A stretch of DNA of 10,697 nt from Pseudomonadota bacterium (lineage in GTDB: Bacteria > Desulfobacterota > Desulfobulbia > Desulfobulbales > SURF-16), in contig JAUVQZ010000089.1 of the NCBI GenBank assembly GCA_030597865.1, positions 1 through 10,697 of the forward strand. Reading direction: 5' to 3'. Numbering within the stretch: the stretch's first letter is position 1; each line of letters starts with the position of its first letter. Positions 8,863 to 10,697 of this stretch are shown here, piece by piece. The position numbers and the translations under genes are program-made. The notes beneath the pieces are model-generated. The model searched no databases and was not told the DNA's origin. It saw nothing but the letters and a program-made list of their open reading frames with translations.

Positions 8863-8887
8863 AAAAAACTCGTCCCCGCAAACGGGG
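8863..8887 (-). terminator. Weak terminator-like hairpin between nusG and rplK
   Basis: On the minus strand CCCCG (8887-8883) pairs with CGGGG (8878-8874) around a 4-nt loop, part of a run of eight Cs. After a 5-nt gap (ACGAG) six Ts follow (8868-8863). The gap between stem and T-run makes this a poor intrinsic terminator; it could be an attenuator ahead of rplK. Confidence 0.35.
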
Positions 8888-8957
8888 GGGGTAAATGGAT
8901 TAATAAATGTACAATTCGCACCATTTAATATGCGTGAAGCAGCATTCTCTTTCTAGC

Positions 8958-9118
8958 AGGCTGTTAAAAAATTACTATACGCGCTGATACGTCTAAATCC
9001 GGCTCACAATGCTCACCTACTAAAGCAAGCTGCACCCCAAGAGTACTCCTTGCAGGGCGCGCTTTTGCACCGTATTTATCCTTGTCTCAGCTTCGCTCGC
9101 TACATTTTTAAACAGCCT
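8958..9118. mobile_element. 161-bp MITE-like element with terminal inverted repeats
   Basis: The ends AGGCTGTTAAAAAAT (8958-8972) and ATTTTTAAACAGCCT (9104-9118) are inverted repeats matching at 14 of 15 positions. The interior has GC-rich blocks, an internal palindrome GAGTACTC and AGCGAGCGAAGC next to one end, and no open reading frame of note. Size, termini and intergenic location fit a miniature inverted-repeat transposable element or a similar interspersed repeat moved by a transposase elsewhere in the genome. I cannot see a clear target-site duplication: the flanks are TTCTAGC on the left and TAAAGC on the right. Copy number cannot be judged from one window. An alternative is that it works as a large hairpin RNA inside the nusG-rplK transcript. 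Confidence 0.65.
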
Positions 9119-9166
9119 TAAAGCACCGTTTTATTTAACGACACTTCAAGTAACTCTTAAAAGGAT

Positions 9167-9697
9167 CTAACCTTTGGCAATCTGAATGAATTCCAATTCA
9201 ACCGGTGTTTCACGACCGAAGATGGAAACCATTACCTTCACCCTTCCCTTATCAGGATGGACCTCATCAACAACGCCCTGGAAATTGGCAAAGGGTCCAT
9301 CGATGACGCGGATAGGATCCCCCTCCTCATACATCACCTTGGGTTTCGGCTTGAGGGCGCCATCCTTGATCCTGCCGATAATCTTCATGGCCTCATCATC
9401 AGAGACTGGCTCAGGATGAAGATCATTGCCGACAAAACCGGTAACCTTGGGCGTACCGCGCACCGTGTGCCATGTTTCGTCATTCAGGTCTACATTGAGT
9501 AAGATATAGCCTGGGAAAAATTTTCTTGTGGAGGTCTTTTTAGCCCCCTGGATCATCTCAACAACCTGCTCAGTGGGCACCAAAATTTCACCGAACATCT
9601 CCTCCTGACCGGCTTTTTTGATCCGTTCGAGCATATTGGCTTTTACCTTTTCTTCAAAGCCAGAATAGGTGTGGAGGATATACCAAGCACGTGCCAT
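9167..9697 (-). CDS. nusG: Transcription elongation/antitermination factor NusG
   Basis: Complete NusG, 176 residues, close to the family norm of about 180. The NGN domain (about 3-110) starts ARAWYILHTYSGFEEKVKAN and contains RKFFPGYILLNVDL (58-71), the face that binds the beta' clamp helices of RNA polymerase. The linker is followed by the KOW domain (about 125-176, GDPIRVIDGPFANFQGVVDEV...GRVKVMVSIFGRETPVELEF), which contacts Rho or ribosomal protein S10. AGGA (9705-9708) lies 7 nt upstream of the ATG at 9697. It follows secE by 75 nt, the conserved secE-nusG pairing. NusG acts on the RNA polymerase whose beta and beta' subunits are encoded downstream. Confidence 0.98.
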   Translation of the reverse strand: MARAWYILHTYSGFEEKVKANMLERIKKAGQEEMFGEILVPTEQVVEMIQGAKKTSTRKFFPGYILLNVDLNDETWHTVRGTPKVTGFVGNDLHPEPVSDDEAMKIIGRIKDGALKPKPKVMYEEGDPIRVIDGPFANFQGVVDEVHPDKGRVKVMVSIFGRETPVELEFIQIAKG

Positions 9698-9716
9698 TAT
9701 GTGATCCTATTTGTTT

Positions 9717-9740
9717 GCGTCAAGGCAGTGCCAAAGACGC
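9717..9740. other. Hairpin in the secE-nusG spacer
   Basis: GCGTC (9717-9721) and GACGC (9736-9740) pair, with an inner GGCA/TGCC pairing between them. A separate TGATGT/ACATCA inverted repeat follows at 9742-9755. There is no U-tract on the minus strand. A role is not evident. Confidence 0.4.
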
Positions 9741-9772
9741 TTGATGTAAACATCATTTTAAAAAACGAAGAT

Positions 9773-10042
9773 CTACTTGAGGATAAAAGCCACCAATTTA
9801 CCCAACACCATATCAACGGCGCCAAGATAAAAAGCCATCAAAAAAACAAGAACTATAACCACTCCAGTGGTGCGGATAGTTGTGTTCTTCGGGGGCCAGG
9901 CAATTTTCCCAAACTCCTTCTTAACATCAGCGCTGAAATCGCTGATCTTTGAGACAGAGAATTTCTTCTCGGCCTGGCCAGAAGCGGCCTGAACGGCCTT
10001 TGGGTTTTTCGCCATTTTCTTTTTACTTTTATTTGAAGACAT
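9773..10042 (-). CDS. secE: Preprotein translocase subunit SecE
   Basis: SecE is the essential clamp of the SecYEG protein-conducting channel in the inner membrane. This 89-residue form is the short single-span type, unlike the three-span E. coli protein. Residues 1-28 are Lys/Ala-rich and cytoplasmic. An amphipathic helix (about 30-48, SKISDFSADVKKEFGKI) leads to the conserved AWPPK hinge (48-52), then one hydrophobic segment (about 60-82, GVVIVLVFLMAFYLGAVDMVL). The usual acidic residue a few positions after WP is not present (NTT instead), a mild oddity. The ATG at 10042 lacks an obvious Shine-Dalgarno; an alternative ATG at codon 10 (10015) is no better. It lies downstream of a terminator that follows trnW and directly upstream of nusG. 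Confidence 0.95.
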   Translation of the reverse strand: MSSNKSKKKMAKNPKAVQAASGQAEKKFSVSKISDFSADVKKEFGKIAWPPKNTTIRTTGVVIVLVFLMAFYLGAVDMVLGKLVAFILK

Positions 10043-10153
10043 AAATTTTCATAATGGCATGCCCACAAAATCTGCACGCCAGCCAATCAAATTGTTTTTT
10101 TCCACATTAGGTGCCGACTCTTCTAAATGACCAAAAAAGTCTCATCACACCAC

Positions 10154-10196
10154 AAAAAAAAGAGAACTTCGACCCTGAAAACAGAGGGCGAAGTTC
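10154..10196 (-). terminator. Intrinsic terminator after tRNA-Trp
   Basis: On the minus strand an 8-bp perfect stem GAACTTCG/CGAAGTTC (10196-10189 with 10171-10164), extended by an inner CCCT/AGGG pairing, is followed by TCTTTTTTTT (10163-10154). This is a textbook Rho-independent terminator. It lies 9 nt after the trnW 3' end and should end the tuf-rpmG-trnW transcript before secE. Confidence 0.9.
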
Positions 10197-10204
10197 ATAA
10201 AATA

Positions 10205-10281
10205 TGGCAGGCCAGGAGGGACTCGAACCCCCAACCCTCGGATTTGGAGTCCGATGCTCTACCAATTAGAGCTACTGGCCT
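10205..10281 (-). tRNA. trnW: tRNA-Trp (anticodon CCA)
   Basis: The minus-strand 77-nt sequence folds as a complete cloverleaf: acceptor stem AGGCCAG/CTGGCCT, D-arm GCTC/GAGC, anticodon stem TCGGA/TCCGA with loop CTCCAAA giving anticodon CCA, and T-arm with TTCGAGT loop. Discriminator G and CCA are encoded. It decodes UGG as tryptophan. It begins 5 nt after the rpmG stop and is followed by a strong terminator. tRNA-Trp between rpmG and secE is a common arrangement in many bacteria. Confidence 0.98.
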
Positions 10282-10286
10282 GTATC

Positions 10287-10436
10287 TTATTTTGTCTCTT
10301 TATGAACAGTATGGGTTCGGCAGAAACGACAATATTTCTTAAACTCCAACTTGTTTGGTGTGGACCTTTTATTTTTTGTGGTGCTGTAATTACGGCGTTT
10401 GCAGTCGGTACAGCCCAGATGGATAATTTCGCGCAT
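10287..10436 (-). CDS. rpmG: Ribosomal protein bL33, zinc-binding form
   Basis: A 49-residue L33 of the large ribosomal subunit, beginning [20 protein letters not shown] and ending [10 protein letters not shown]. Four cysteines in two CxxC pairs (C9, C12, C36, C39) mark the zinc-ribbon (C+) form; such forms are swapped for cysteine-free paralogues under zinc limitation in some bacteria. The start at 10436 has AAGGG (10446-10450) 9 nt upstream. The gene lies 150 bp after tuf and 5 nt before trnW, so rpmG and trnW are very likely co-transcribed. Confidence 0.97.
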   Translation of the reverse strand: MREIIHLGCTDCKRRNYSTTKNKRSTPNKLEFKKYCRFCRTHTVHKETK

Positions 10437-10456
10437 GCTGATAAACCCTTATTTGA

Positions 10457-10486
10457 GAATTTGAGAAATAAGAATTTGAGAAATAA
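10457..10486. repeat. 15-bp tandem repeat upstream of rpmG
   Basis: Two perfect copies of GAATTTGAGAAATAA lie at 10457-10471 and 10472-10486, with a partial ATTTGA before them. The AGAAATAAGAAG at its right edge is the inverse of CTTCTTATTTCT in the tandem array nearer tuf, so the two arrays could pair as stem arms across about 50 bp. Confidence 0.75.
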
Positions 10487-10527
10487 GAAGAGGAGGCCTT
10501 CTCACCTCTCAGACACCCTCTCTTCTC

Positions 10528-10590
10528 AACTTCTTATTTCTTACTTCCCAACTTCTTATTTCTTACTTCCCAACTTCTTGTTTCTAATTA
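10528..10590. repeat. 22-bp tandem repeat after tuf
   Basis: Two perfect 22-bp copies, beginning AACTTCTTATTTC and ending TTACTTCCC, lie at 10528-10549 and 10550-10571. A degenerate third copy (AACTTCTTGTTTCTAATTA) runs into the tuf stop codon at 10588-10590. The array is pyrimidine-rich on the plus strand and AG-rich in the transcript. It resembles the 17-bp array after rpoB (1906-1950). Confidence 0.85.
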
Positions 10591-10697
10591 CTCAATAATC
10601 TTATTAACGACGCCGGCGCCAACTGTACGACCACCCTCGCGGATGGCAAAGCGCAGACCCTCTTCCATGGCGATGGGGGTGATCAGCTCTGCATCAA
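10588..10697 (-). CDS. tuf: Elongation factor Tu, C-terminal 35 residues (partial)
   Basis: Only the 3' end of tuf is inside the window. The 35 residues [20 protein letters not shown]...[11 protein letters not shown] are the last part of EF-Tu domain III, with a TAA stop at 10588-10590. EF-Tu delivers aminoacyl-tRNA to the ribosome. The conserved [19 protein letters not shown] motif makes identification secure even from this fragment. The gene order tuf-rpmG-trnW-secE-nusG is conserved in many bacteria. Whether another tuf copy exists elsewhere cannot be told from here. Confidence 0.96.
   Translation of the reverse strand, partial: DAELITPIAMEEGLRFAIREGGRTVGAGVVNKIIE

Larger units (their letters stand above)
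8785..9166 (-). other. nusG-rplK intergenic region
   Basis: The 382-bp gap holds no gene. From the nusG side it contains 48 bp of AT-rich sequence, a 161-bp element with terminal inverted repeats (8958-9118), a GC hairpin near 8874-8887, and the rplK leader. In the leader a CTGAC/GTCAG stem and a possible long-range GTCC/GGAC pairing are visible on the minus strand. I see no clear -35/-10 promoter. Confidence 0.5.

Noticed and set aside
10043..10153. Possible secE promoter (TTGGTC with TAATGT)
   Set aside because: The spacing is 19 nt and both hexamers match the consensus poorly; I do not call it.
10140..10342. 71-codon plus-strand open frame containing ARRDSNPQPSDLESDALP
   Set aside because: This is the familiar spurious translation of a tRNA gene's complement; the DNA is tRNA-Trp and its terminator.

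Overview
This window is a bacterial ribosomal-protein/RNA-polymerase locus read entirely from the minus strand. In transcription order (right to left) it holds the 3' end of tuf (EF-Tu), rpmG (L33), a tRNA-Trp gene, secE, nusG, rplK (L11), rplA (L1), rplJ (L10), rplL (L7/L12), rpoB, and the first 605 codons of rpoC. Every protein gene is intact except the two cut by the window edges. I see no plus-strand gene; the long plus-strand open frames are antisense shadows of rpoB and rpoC.

Organism: gene order and protein sequences indicate a Gram-negative bacterium. The style of the proteins, such as an L33 with all four zinc cysteines and a 1361-residue RpoB, suggests Desulfobacterota, perhaps a Desulfobulbales sulfate reducer of the Desulfotalea type. 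That placement is inference from memory of the families and has not been checked by a search.

Layout: tuf to rpmG is separated by about 150 bp carrying short tandem repeats. rpmG and trnW are 5 nt apart and are followed by a strong intrinsic terminator, so secE-nusG probably needs its own promoter or readthrough. nusG and rplK are separated by 382 bp holding a 161-bp element with terminal inverted repeats, which looks like a MITE or similar small mobile repeat. rplK-rplA are tightly coupled. rplJ is preceded by a recognisable L10-type autoregulatory leader and most likely starts at UUG. rplJ-rplL are tightly coupled. A 446-bp untranslated, hairpin-rich gap precedes rpoB, and a 146-bp gap with a second set of tandem repeats separates rpoB from rpoC.

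Together the genes supply elongation factor, ribosomal stalk and L1 arm, preprotein translocase subunit SecE, transcription factor NusG and the two large RNA polymerase subunits. The coding content is ordinary. The parts worth a second look are the intergenic regions: the TIR element, the related AG-rich repeats found just downstream of both tuf and rpoB, and several unexplained hairpins. I found no undescribed gene system.
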